Shown piece after piece: positions 22,134 to 32,389 of a DNA stretch of 64,000 bases. Source of the stretch: Ipomoea triloba. Taxonomy: Eukaryota > Streptophyta > Magnoliopsida > Solanales > Convolvulaceae. The stretch covers positions 13,063,725-13,127,724 of the forward strand of contig NC_044919.1 in assembly GCF_003576645.1 (NCBI RefSeq), in the 5' to 3' direction. Below the pieces are notes generated by a model that was given only the letters and a program-made list of their open reading frames with translations, was not told where the DNA came from and ran no database searches. Position numbers and translations under genes: made by a program. Position 1 is the stretch's first letter; every line of letters begins with the position of its first letter.

Positions 22134-22879
22134 AAAACACTAAGAAAAGCAGTTGTTTACCATTTTGTTTAGTCTATGTATAAGTAGTTAGAGCCTGGAC
22201 TAGAGTATGTAAAAGCAGGAAATAGTTCACTTCTCAGACTTGAAGACTGAACCACCTCGAAGATTCTTCAATGAATAGTTTAAGACAATTATAGCCATAG
22301 AGTAATTTATGGAGGTCATTTGTATAAAGGTTATATTATTCTTCCTCAAGGGAATCGAGAAATTTACAGAGAAAAGCTGATATACTCAGAGATTAATTCA
22401 AGCTAAATTGTGGACTTGATTAATTTCGTTGGAGCAGATTAGAAATCATATCAAGTCAATCATATATCAACCTTTAATTATTATGGGAGGAAAAACCAGC
22501 TAATCTGGCAAAGTCATAATGAGATGAAGGAAAAACCAATATTGGTCAAGTCATGATTAAATTCAATGAGACCTCTACAACCTTGCTCGCTCATAATCAG
22601 CGTAGGCAGAATGCAAGGGAGGGCTCTATTGGTGACAATTTTTGTATGTTAAGGAGAGTCAAGATTGTGGAAGGAAGCTAGTGAAGGATAATTCTGGGAA
22701 GGGAGACTCTAGGTCTATGTCTAGAAGAAGCAAGAAAATTCGGTTCTACACACTTTGTGAAGCTTTCTCTCATTTGAATAAGCACATATATATGTGAATG
22801 CGTGTGCTTAGAAATTAATATCATTCGTTCATTGCAAAATAGTAGATGTATGAAATCTATACTTATAAAAATGTAGTGA
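22134..22879 (+). pseudogene. Second Copia gag-region relic
   Basis: From about 22610 to 22740 the sequence 'agggctctattggtgacaat', 'gagagtcaagattgtggaag' and 'aagctagtgaaggataattc' repeats 20006-20120, ending where the zinc knuckle would follow. No open frame survives. The first part (22134-22600) contains 'ggaggaaaaaccagctaatc' and similar debris with no assignable domain. Confidence 0.5.
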
Positions 22880-23413
22880 AATATTTATAAGAGTTAATAC
22901 CATAAAATGTCTTCTAACTATTAGGCTAGTACTGCCTCACATTTGTTTTTATATTATCAAATGAAATTGTAGTTGTATTAAAATGAAATTGTTGTTGTGT
23001 TGAAAGGAAACTGCAGTGTATATAAAATAAAACTGAATAACAGTTTTACATATTTGAGTGTATATTGTCCAATGAAACTGTAGTTTTATTGAAATGATAT
23101 TGTAGTTTTGTTGAAAGGAAACCGCAGTGTATTATAAAAGAAACTGTAGTTGTGTTGAAAGGAAACTGAATAACAGTTTCACATATTTGTGTGTATAATG
23201 TTGAATGAAACTGTAGTTATATCGAAAAGAAACTGTAGTTGTGTTGAAAGAAAATTGCAGTGTATATGAAATGAAACTGAATATATTATACACACAGAGC
23301 TAACGGCGCGAAACGGATGCCATTTCAGCCATTTCTTTTCATTAATCAAAACGATATCGTTTTGATACATGGACTACCATGCATTCGTGGTCCACAATAA
23401 AATTTGCGGGGGT
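22880..23413. repeat. Tandem-repeat-bearing element ending in ggtccac
   Basis: A unit of roughly 110-120 bp containing 'gaaactgtagttgtgttgaa' and 'actgaataacagtttcaca' repeats at least three times between 22930 and 23280. It is followed by 'aaaacgatatcgttttgata' and 'cgtggtccacaataaaattt'. The same repeat and a matching end occur at 28712-29199, so this is a related, partly decayed element. It has no coding potential. Confidence 0.55.
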
Positions 23414-23869
23414 TGGAGATTCAACCTTTTAGGAAGAAATAATATACAAAAAAATTTGCGTGGGGTTAAAGATTCAACCTTTTGAGAAGAAATAATGTAC
23501 ATCTATCATTTTAGTCAAAATATACATGAATAGTTCAAGAAGGTTGTATACCCATAGCTTTTAAATTAGGAAGCGTAAACATACATTTTTTTTTGGATAA
23601 ATACACATGATTTATTCATTCAAATTTTTACTTATTCAAATAAATGTCGCCATTTAAAAAAAATAAAGTTTAGATGGACGAAGGAGATTGTGTTTGAGAT
23701 TTGTAGAAAAAATTTAATTTATATATTTGCATATCTTACTCAAACTTAACTTTTTATATATTATATGGCACAATAATTAGTTTTAATTACCCATATGGGT
23801 ATATTAATAGCCAAGAATTAATTTTTAATAGCACACAACTTTTACTCTAAATAATTAATATTAAAACTC

Positions 23870-23870
23870 A

Positions 23871-23940
<70 letters not shown>

Positions 23941-23942
23941 TC
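23870..23942. repeat. (AAT)n-(ATT)n palindromic microsatellite
   Basis: About 10 AAT units run directly into about 14 ATT units, so the two halves can pair as a hairpin. Copy B (47463-47506) has only the AAT half. The inverted arrangement is therefore particular to copy A. Confidence 0.9.
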
Positions 23943-24365
23943 ATACGAATACTCGTAAAAAATATTTTGTGTTTTTTTTTTTACAAAAATAATTATATAA
24001 ACTATAGATTATTGTGTCTTTTAATTTTTAAATGAGTTATGCTGTTTTCCCCACTAGGTGGAGTTGGGAGGGGAACAAATTATGGCATTTTTATAACTTA
24101 ATCACAACAATATATAAGCATACAATTACCTCTCAAGATTAAACTATTCTTACATAAATAAGGTATTATATATGCTAATAAATACACTCATTTACATAAT
24201 ACAATGAATAATATTATTTACAAGCTAAGAGTAAATTACAAATAACTCCTTAAAACATTCGGACTAAATATCTAGCAAATAATGAGAGAATTTGTTTTTC
24301 TCCAACACTTCCATGATTTTTTGGTCATATATGAGTCATTCATCAGAAATTTTAAAGTAATGTAA

Positions 24366-24559
24366 CAATTATTATACCAGGACTATGGTTCATATTGCAA
24401 CCCTAATACAAAAGTTATGTACTTGATAATTGCTGACACATAATATGATAGCTACCTGTACAAAAACTTTCAACTACACGTACAAAATGTGTTAACTACA
24501 TGTACAAAATTTAAACGTTATTTTTTGACCATGGTCTATAATGCATGGTATAGTTTGCC
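24366..24559. mobile_element. Mutator-like MITE, GGCAAATTATAC family, 194 bp
   Basis: The element runs from CAATTATTATACC to GGTATAGTTTGCC and is flanked by a perfect 9-bp duplication gtaatgtaa (24357-24365, 24560-24568). Copies B and C lack it and show the intact target 'ctaatgtaatgtgtattctc', so the ends are fixed by empty sites. Its termini match those at 62652-63377 and 37773-38498. It is non-coding. Confidence 0.85.
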
Positions 24560-24719
24560 GTAATGTAATGTGTCTTCTCTGGAGTTCAATCATCCATTCA
24601 CTGAAATTCAATGCATCCATGATAGAGAAAAATTAAAATTCAATCACTCATATATGTTGCCGTGAACATAATGAGAAAACCAATCTTCTCATTAGGTCTT
24701 ATCAATCATAAATTGACTT

Positions 24720-26248
24720 CCTAATATTTTGTCTTCAGTATTATTAACTCTTAAACTTTCACCAGAATAATTGTTTGAAACGTGCAAAAATGCTTTATAA
24801 GATTCCTATGCTTTCTTTTTTTCGATCTGCATAGGCAAAAGAATCTGTTTGTTAATCTTGAATCAATAATAAACTATCCAAATTAAACCAAATTGTTAGT
24901 CTGTTTTACTTCTATTTCTATACAAATATTAAGAGTATAATAATTATTTATATATTTGCTTAATTGAAAATGATTCAAAATTAAAGTAAATTAATAAGAG
25001 TGTTGTATATGTGTGTGCTAGTGCATAACAATTCATAAGAGTACGTATTGTATGTATATTTCTATGTATTGAAATAAAATACCTAGTAGTGGGTTGCAAG
25101 CAGTGATTATATATATATGTCTTTGACTTTCGCAGCTAAACTGGGTTGTTCCTTTAGCTGATTTTGGGACCTGAAATTAAACGTCACGTTAAAAGATTAA
25201 CCACAATAAATCAGTGATTATTATGTGCTTTAGTAATAATATAAATAAATAAGTCTAAACAGCTAAGTAGAAAATAATTTCAACAAATGAAGAATATATC
25301 TTAGCATACTTGATTCCCATTATATTATAAGAAGGTGGGCAAAATGTGTTGCATAAGCAAGAACATAACACTTCTTGCAATCCAGTAGTTTGTAATAGGT
25401 AATGTTGAATGTTGTAGCGCAGAGTTATACTATGGTTGCTAGTTGCGATCAACAATACATTTGATGAGATGTACGTAAGATTGATTTGATGTGCCAATCC
25501 TTTCACGCTAAATTCTCCATGGATGATGGCTAAAGAAGCAAGCATTGTTGTAAGCTTGGCTTCCCATGAAAAGGTCGATAGCGTGCTTAATAGATAGATT
25601 GCTGTTGAGTGTAGACCTTCGTTGCTCAAACATTTCAATACTATCTAAAAATGAAATTGATCAAAACAAAGTGACAAAAAAGATCATGTCAGCTTCATTT
25701 TACATAAACTTGTGAAAGTAGAACTAGAGAGTCCTCCAACTAAATACTATGACTGAGCTGTTGTTGGGCGGTAGCCGCTAAGGGCCAAATCCAACACCAT
25801 GGGCGGAGGTTGGTAAAGTACCAAGTCCAGCACCCTAGCTCTCCAATATGTGTAGCGATATAAGGAAATAAAGTTACGTTTTCGCTACTAGCTATAGCTT
25901 TTGGCGTATTGGTAAGCGTTTGATCCTAGCATGCTATACTAATTAATTAAATACACGTACATAATACCTTCCCCACCCCGACCAGACACATATATAATGA
26001 GTAGGTTAACTAACCTTTTTGAAGATGAAAATATAACCTGCAATACAATGTATAAAATTGGCATTGAAATCTCTGCTATCAAGGCTGAGTGCTTCCACCC
26101 AAGCATTCTCCATTTTAACACTCTCATCAATGTGTATAGTTGGTAGCTGCCTCTGAAGTTTTGAGAACATCATTGCTAGTTTGTGAATTGTGACAGAAAG
26201 GGTGTTTAAGTTGTACATTGTACAAGTACGAGGATGCCTATAATCCAT
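24720..26248 (-). pseudogene. Sieve-element-occlusion (SEO) gene relic, copy A
   Basis: SEO proteins form the phloem P-protein filaments that plug sieve tubes. Exon 1 (26248-26015) reads MDYRHPRTCTMYNL and ends near DSRDFNANFIHCIAGYIF, which resembles the SEO N-terminal DGRDxxVxxxxxxVEDIF motif. Exon 2 (25644-25310) contains AIYLLSTLSTFSWEAKLTTM and LASLAIIHGEF, matching the SEO_N pattern ILNxLSxYSWDAKxxLxLAAFAxxYGEF. Splice-like exons follow at 25170-25083 and about 24857-24720, the latter broken. The thioredoxin-like middle and C-terminal SEO domains are absent, so this is a truncated pseudogene. The short intact exons could still be transcribed. Confidence 0.55.
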
Positions 26249-26503
26249 TTCCTTTATATAGCATATCAAATTGAATAAAGAAGGAATAAATTCCTTGCTT
26301 CATGAATATCTAAAGTTGTATATTAATTTGCCTGCTGCTTTGTAGTCATCTCCTTTATATAAAGTATGAAGTTGAATATATAAATTAGGAATTGAAGGAA
26401 TATATAGCTTCCTTGCTTCAAACGGAAGTTTTAACACTGGATTAAATGCAGACAGGACTTCACGTGTAGTCGGTGTGTATTGCACCATTAGGTATGCATA
26501 AAT

Positions 26504-26745
26504 GGGTTGATTTTTTTTATTTGCGTGGCCCTGTGCCAGTAAATAAGTGAGACCCTATCAAAGTATAAATAAATTGCGAATTGAAGAAAAATTGCAAAGA
26601 GAAAAATGCAAAAAACTTAATTTTGGGTCAATATAATCACAAAAACATATACTATATATAACTATTGGGCTAAGGCTAAATTAGGGGCCCCAAAATTTTG
26701 GGCCCTTGTGCTATTGCCCATCTTGCACGTCCTAAAATTCGACCC
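26504..26745. mobile_element. MITE with 9-bp TSD, present only in copy A
   Basis: The element starts GGGTTGATTTTTTTT and ends with the inverse of GGGTCGAATTTT. It is flanked by tgcataaat at 26495-26503 and 26746-26754. Copy B has a single 'tacataaatgcac' at the same place (about 49995), confirming the insertion. The TSD length suggests a Mutator-like origin. The interior includes 'ggggccccaaaattttgggc', a strong palindrome. Confidence 0.8.
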
Positions 26746-26754
26746 TGCATAAAT

Positions 26755-26960
26755 GCATTACACGGTGTTCAAAAATGCACTAGAATGATATGCGGCACAA
26801 ATGAACCACACATCAAAAAATGCACCACACCTAATAGTGCGTTTTCGAACACCTTGTGGTGCATTTATGTGTAATTAATGGTGAGTGTCCACACGGCCGC
26901 TGGGAATGTCCTGTCCGCGAGAGAACCTGACCCTATATATATATATGTGTCTGTGTGTGG
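26755..26960. mobile_element. TA-microsatellite-associated element end
   Basis: A block with several 'aaatgcac' motifs and the end 'gagagaacctgaccc' abuts a (TA)n run and then a G-rich run (26961-26970). Copy B has the equivalent at 49990-50200, where the sequence abuts C-, CT- and TA-runs instead. This points to an element that ends in simple-sequence DNA. It is non-coding and its class is not determined. Confidence 0.4.
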
Positions 26961-27200
26961 AGGGGGGGGGGGTGGTGGGGAAATCAACATTTCGGTCCCT
27001 CAATTGTACGTTTCTCAAATGTTAATGTAGTTCATACTTTTCAATTTCAACCAATTTGATCCTCGAATTATTTAAAATTTCGTCAATTAAATCTTTCCGG
27101 GACCAAATTGTTGAAATTTTTAAAATGTAAAAATTACCGTTTTGTGGTAATTGTATTGTATGTTAACCAAATAGTTTCATATAATTGGTACGCATAATAC

Positions 27201-27369
27201 CAATGGACCACATGGTGGAATGGTTGGAGTATGATTTTGGTACCTTACGGCCACAAAATCAACTCTTGCCATTTCTTGCATGATTTACAAGCTACTAAAT
27301 AGGATTGGTGTTTACTCAGTACACAAAATTAGTTAGTGGCTACGAGTTTTCCTCATCCCATAAAAAAAA
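27201..27369 (+). mobile_element. SINE, family 1 (copy A)
   Basis: The end 'gtgtttactcagtacacaaa' plus 'agttagtggctacgagtttt' matches the family-1 SINE at 3686. An A run follows, and 'ataatac' flanks both sides (27194-27200, 27370-27376). The same SINE occupies the same site in copy B (about 50387-50555), so it predates the segmental duplication. Confidence 0.7.
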
Positions 27370-27376
27370 ATAATAC

Positions 27377-27605
27377 AATACAATTCATTTTCAAATACAC
27401 ATGAAACAAAAAGGTTGAAATATAAATTAAATAAACATATTAAATTTCATATTTAAAATTCTTAATTTTTCTATTTATGTTTTAATATTTAAAGCATTGC
27501 AATTTATTAAAGAAAAAAAATGACTTGTACTTAGTTTTACCTAGACGAAGTGAATCTTTAAAATACACATGTGGACTGTCAACTCATAGTCCTATCTTGT
27601 TAGTA

Positions 27606-27637
<32 letters not shown>

Positions 27638-28205
27638 GGTTCAGATAATAAGCAATGCTTCATGGTTTACCAAAATAAAAAATCTTAACCGTAATTAACC
27701 GTAATATTCTCATACAGCTACGATTTATGATTAATTTGCACAATGCATGATTCAGTTTAGAATCTTTAATTTGGTTAAACCAAACCATGGCCACCCCTAA
27801 ATTGTGGGGAGTGAATCATAAGATTGTCTACAGCATCCAGTGCAATGAAGAAAAAGTAAAAGAAGAAACAAAACCAAGTTACTTAACGAAATAATTGGGA
27901 AATTAAAGTAATTGGATGCCTTTTCTTCATACTTCAAATTTACTCAAAGTATAACCAATAATAATAATAAATAAATAAATAAATAAAAAGTATTATTAGT
28001 TAAACAAAAGATAGAACACGCTAGTTCATGCTCTTTTTGTGTTTTCTTCTATCTTGTTTTTAGAACATTCCAATTATCAATATGCAATTGCATGTAGTAG
28101 TGATTCTTTTATATAGGAGGTCATGAAATTGAGTCTTAGTAGAGTCAATATTGATTCTTCGTGTCTGTTGAGAAAGTATATATATATGCAGCATTATATT
28201 CTCTT
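27377..28205. other. Duplicated intergenic sequence, no gene
   Basis: This stretch is shared with copy B (50560-52000) and partly with copy C (57780-58150), for example 'gtgaatcataagattgtcta'. A T run at 27608-27630 and an (AATA)n stretch near 27965 are the only notable features. No coding region is supported. Confidence 0.5.
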
Positions 28206-28472
28206 GGGAAAATTATAATTTTTACCCTCCATAATATGTCAATTATCAATGTCACCCCTGAATTATTAGTGGTGTAAATGTTGCCCCTCAATTTTCAAAA
28301 ACGATACATATATTACTCCTCCCATAATGAAGGAGGGGCAATAGTTACACAACGGAAGGGGAAATATATGTACCGTTTTTAAAAATTGAGGAACAATGTT
28401 TACACCACTAATAATTCAGGGGTGACATTGATAATTGACATATTATGGAGGGGTATAAATTACAATTTTCCC
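28206..28472. mobile_element. Fold-back MITE, 267 bp, with 9-bp TSD
   Basis: The left arm 'gggaaaattataattttta', 'tatgtcaattatcaatgtca' and 'cctgaattattagtggtgta' is almost perfectly mirrored on the right. The flanks carry tattctctt at 28197-28205 and 28473-28481. The arms are about 110 bp, leaving a small loop 'cataatgaaggaggggcaat'. Copy B lacks it. A related single arm lies at 57355-57445. Confidence 0.88.
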
Positions 28473-28711
28473 TATTCTCTTTTGTAAAGGAAATCATGTC
28501 ATTTTGTGTTTTGGTCTCTCCTGAGGTCGTTATTTGATATATGCTGAATCATTTTTCGTTAGAAAATGGGGAAATGATTTTGAAGTCATTTTTGGATTTT
28601 TTTGTTTTTCATATTTTGGTATTTAAAGAAAATAAAGTTAAAAGAAAAATATGTTTTCTGATCAACAGAAAAAATGTCTAATTTGGAGAAAAATGTCTTC
28701 TAGATTTTTAG

Positions 28712-29199
28712 AGTCGTTATAGCGTGGACCACGGTCCCTAATACATTGTGGACCGTGGTAACTGATACTACATGTTATCTCAAAAGATAGTGTCTTACAT
28801 TTGTTTTTATATTATCGAATGAAACTGTAGTCGAAATGTTAACTGTAGTTGTGTTGAAATGTAACTGCAGTGTATATGAACTGATACTGAATAACAATTT
28901 CACATTTGTGTTTTATATTATCGAATGAAACTGTAGGTATATCGAAATGTAACTGTAGTTGTGTTGAAATGTAACTGCAGTGTATATGAACTGATACTGA
29001 ATAACAGTTTCACATTTGTGTTTTTATATTATCGAATGAAACTGTAGTTATATCGAAATATAACTGCAGTTGTCTTGAAATGTAACTGCAGTGTATATGA
29101 ACTGAAAGTGAATGACGCGGAACGGAGATGGTTTCATCTGTCTGTTTTTATTAATTAAAAAGACGTCGTTTTGATGCGCGGTCCACGATATAATTTGTG
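28712..29199. mobile_element. Mutator-like element, GGTCCACG-terminal family
   Basis: The ends are AGTCGTTATAGCGTGGACC and GGTCCACGATATAATTTGTG, flanked by the exact repeat agatttttag at 28702-28711 and 29200-29209. It contains three copies of a ~118-bp tandem unit (gaatgaaactgtagttatat...) and the palindrome-like 'aaaagacgtcgttttga' near the right end. It is non-coding. It shares terminal layout with 24366, 37773, 46731 and 62652. Confidence 0.8.
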
Positions 29200-29394
29200 A
29201 GATTTTTAGTTGAAAAACGTTTTATGGATTCTTTATTTTCTCGTCTCTCTCTCTTTTCCATCATCATTTAGTTCATGCTAGTCTCCAAATTATTATTACA
29301 ACCACCATTACACCACCATATTATTCTTGTTTGGGAAAAGAAATCAGTTTTAAATTATATATATCTACTAATGCTCCTTGACATTGCATTAGTA

Positions 29395-30960
29395 CAAAAC
29401 AGCTAATCCGATCCGCGACTGTTGTAAAGGGATTTTTGCAACAGTTGTACAATAGTCGCGGATACTAGGGTCGCGGAAAGCCTTGGACTTTTAAATAGTC
29501 GCAGATTATATATATAGTTTTTATTCTTTACTGAAGAATGTATAATTTTGAGTTCTTAGTGAAGAACGGTCGTGGATTATTATTATTTTTCTATTTGTAA
29601 CTTTCCGTGATCGTTCTTTGGGAAGAACGGTCGCGGAAACTTTTTGTTATTAATATTATTCACGACTTTTTTTTAAAAAAATAATTTATTTATTTTAAAA
29701 TTCCTAATTTTTTTAAAATTCCTGTACAACTCAAAATTCATATCAATGCCTGCTATACTAATAACTATCAACACACTATATATCAACACAATATAATTTA
29801 TCTAAAAACACAATATTATTAACACAAATACTATCAACAACATGCAATACAAATTAACTAACAACACATTATTATCAACACACTTTCAACAAAATAATAT
29901 CAATACAATACTTTATATCAATCCATTACATTCAACACAATAATAAGTTATCAACACAAAATAATATTTTATCTAAAATAAAAGTTACATGCACTCTTCC
30001 AAGAAGTATTTTGCCCATAACTTTCGAATCTCATTTATTTCGTTGATAGAGTACAAATTGCTTTCAAATGCATACAAAATAATTTAATTAATAAAATTAT
30101 TAAATATTTTAATTAATAAAATTATTAAATATGTTAATTAATGAAATATAATTTAACTATACATAGTTATATTTAAATTCACTTACCTCATCCAAACAGT
30201 TAACATATGGATATTTTGTCACAATGTCAAATATGTATCACAAGACATAATATCCAGTTATTCACACTCAAAATCACCCTGTTGTATCGGGCACTACACA
30301 ATACATATATATTTTAGTAATTTAAATAATGTATCCTATCAAAAAAAGTATATAAGAATTCGAGGAAAATTAAATCTAGTAAAGAAATTTCGTCACTTCT
30401 AAAATTTCATAAAGAATTTCATCTTGAAGACATCCATACTCAAGGCGGTCGGAAACCCATAATAAGCTTATAGGTACACCAAATGATCATAATACTTATG
30501 ATAAGGAATGAATAGATCTAATTAAATATATTTGGAAAATGACAAGAATATAGTTGAATTAGAAATTGTCATGAATTTTATGAATATGAGAGTAATTTAT
30601 GATAAAAATCATGCACATTTGCATTTGCAATTGCTCATGTTATATGATAATCTGGATCTAGAATTTGAAACAATAGTAGAGCACTAGAAGCATGCGCTGT
30701 TCAAAATAGACAAGAACAATTAAGGCATAGCTCAGCTCACTAATAAGAAATGTATTTTCTTTAACATGTACACCAAAAAATATTATCCCTATGGGTTACA
30801 AATGAGTGTTCATATGATAGAGAAATGAGCATATATAATAAGGTTGTGTGACATAAAACGAGATTATAAACATTAATCGAGGAAGATTTTCCACTTTTGT
30901 CGAAGATAAAAAACATGCCAAAAAGTCAAGTTGTAAGGAGCTCAAGTTAGACAACGGCTG
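29395..30960. mobile_element. Insertion specific to copy A, with 'gtcgcgga' subterminal repeats
   Basis: Copy B lacks this block. The first 260 bp contain repeated 'gtcgcgga' and 'gaacggtcg' motifs in both orientations (29410-29640), a pattern seen in the subterminal regions of CACTA elements, but the CACTA terminus itself was not found. The rest is 'caacacaa'-rich AT sequence (29750-29960) and short unassigned open stretches around 30500-30700. Class and boundaries are inference. Confidence 0.4.
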
Positions 30961-31990
30961 AAAAACTTAATATGGACAACCTAACAGACAAAAACATTGA
31001 TCATTACACATTGAAAAAATTCATACAAGTCTATAAATACATAATTTCAAGTCGAAAGAAGTGTTGCTCATTTTCATAAGTTATACAAGAGATCAAAAAG
31101 ACTTTAAGTGCAAGTGCAATTGAACTACAGAGATTCAAAATCAAAGGCTTTTAGGCCATTGATGAGTGCCAAACTCTACTACTTTTTGGGAGCATTTAGT
31201 GGCCAAATTGGATTGGATTTGCTTTATTTGTGTTTAAAATTCATTGAAATGTGATATATTCTGTTAAAGGACTAACTTTGGCGCATTTTTTTTGTTTTGT
31301 ACGAAAATAAGGCCAAATCAAGGATAATTTACACAAAATGTAGCAAAAATAGGATGGAAGCAAAAGTATGTTGTTACGCGCTAAGTTACATATGTAATAA
31401 GGCCCGTAGCACTCAAGATCAGAAAGGTCATTCCAGTTATTATGAGCGTCACTACGCTCGTAGTGGAGGTTTGTAACAAAGTGTATCAGCTAGGCGATTT
31501 TTCTATTACAAGTAGCGTTACGCTAGTAACATGCTGGGTAATAAGGAGCATCAACAAGCCATTTTTGTCACTACGAAGGGTGCTATGCTTGTAATAAGTC
31601 ATGTATTATGAAGCATAAAAAATTATTCCCTGCTATTACAAGGCATGGTACACTTGTAACGGGCCTCGTAAAGCAAGTGTATCCGGGAGCTATAAAAGAG
31701 AGAAATTGGAATTTTAGTGGATTTTTTTTATATAATTTTCTTGGGTTTCTCCCTAGACTACTTTTTCCCTTCACATTTTCTCACACATTTAGAGACAATT
31801 CCAATTTCAATTTTAATGTACAATCAATACTTTAGATTTACTTTCAATTGCACTTTGGATCAAGGATTGAAGCTCTCAATTTGAATATAGATAAGTTTTC
31901 TTCATTTACATTTCTTGCAATTTACTTTGTGCTTTGATAGCTTTGATTTTAATATCTTGTGCTAGTTATGAATTATGTCTTCTCAATTGC
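30961..31990 (+). mobile_element. LTR-like sequence (copy A), probable solo or broken LTR
   Basis: Shared with 52872-53870. It has a long non-coding body rich in 'ttacgctcgtaa'-like motifs, then a promoter-like 'gggagctataaaagagagaa' at about 31686 followed by CT-rich sequence, which is the layout of a plant LTR with its TATA box. No gag or pol follows. The short ORFs at 31583-31835 overlap this region on both strands and are not genes. Confidence 0.5.
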
Positions 31991-32009
31991 ACTTTTTCCC
32001 TTGTTAATT

Positions 32010-32065
32010 TTATTATTATATTTATATATATTTAAATTTATTTATTTATATAAGTAAGAGAAGTA

Positions 32066-32105
<40 letters not shown>

Positions 32106-32252
32106 ATATATGACATCCACCCACACACATGAATTAATTTTTTGTTTTTATAGGTCGGCGCCTAGGTACCGCCTAGGCGCCACCTAGACTGCTTAGGCGC
32201 TAAGCGCTAGTCTACCACCCGACTAGCGCCTAGCGCCTACTGCAACCATGTT
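32010..32252. mobile_element. Truncated hAT-like element, 'ggcgcctag' family
   Basis: The sequence is the reverse complement of the first part of the 7985-8425 element: an AT-rich stretch with (TA)n (32068-32105), then 'gcgcctaggtaccgcctagg' and the terminus CTACTGCAACCATG. It is cut off at 'cttgttaa' on the left and lacks the second terminus. It lies at the end of duplicated copy A. Confidence 0.65.
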
Positions 32253-32389
32253 TGTAGGTTAGTTTCCTGGATTTATTTATTTATTGTGGATTTTCTATTT
32301 TCTCCATTTTCTAGGGTTTTTCAAGAATTATTTCCAACAATCTTAAAACCTTATATATCCCTATTCTTTTCTTAATTCTCGAATTCCAC

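Larger units (their letters stand above)
23500..31990. repeat. Segmental duplication, copy A
   Basis: From 'cattttagtcaaaatataca' near 23505 onward the order of landmarks matches copy B (46690-53870): a 'gatggacgaaggagattgtg' block, (AAT)n, 'ccccactaggtggagttggg', the SEO relic, a family-1 SINE, and an LTR-like tail ending near 31985. Copy C (54690-58200) repeats the middle part. Copies differ by insertions, listed separately, which reveals empty sites. The direct orientation suggests tandem duplication followed by separation. Confidence 0.85.
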
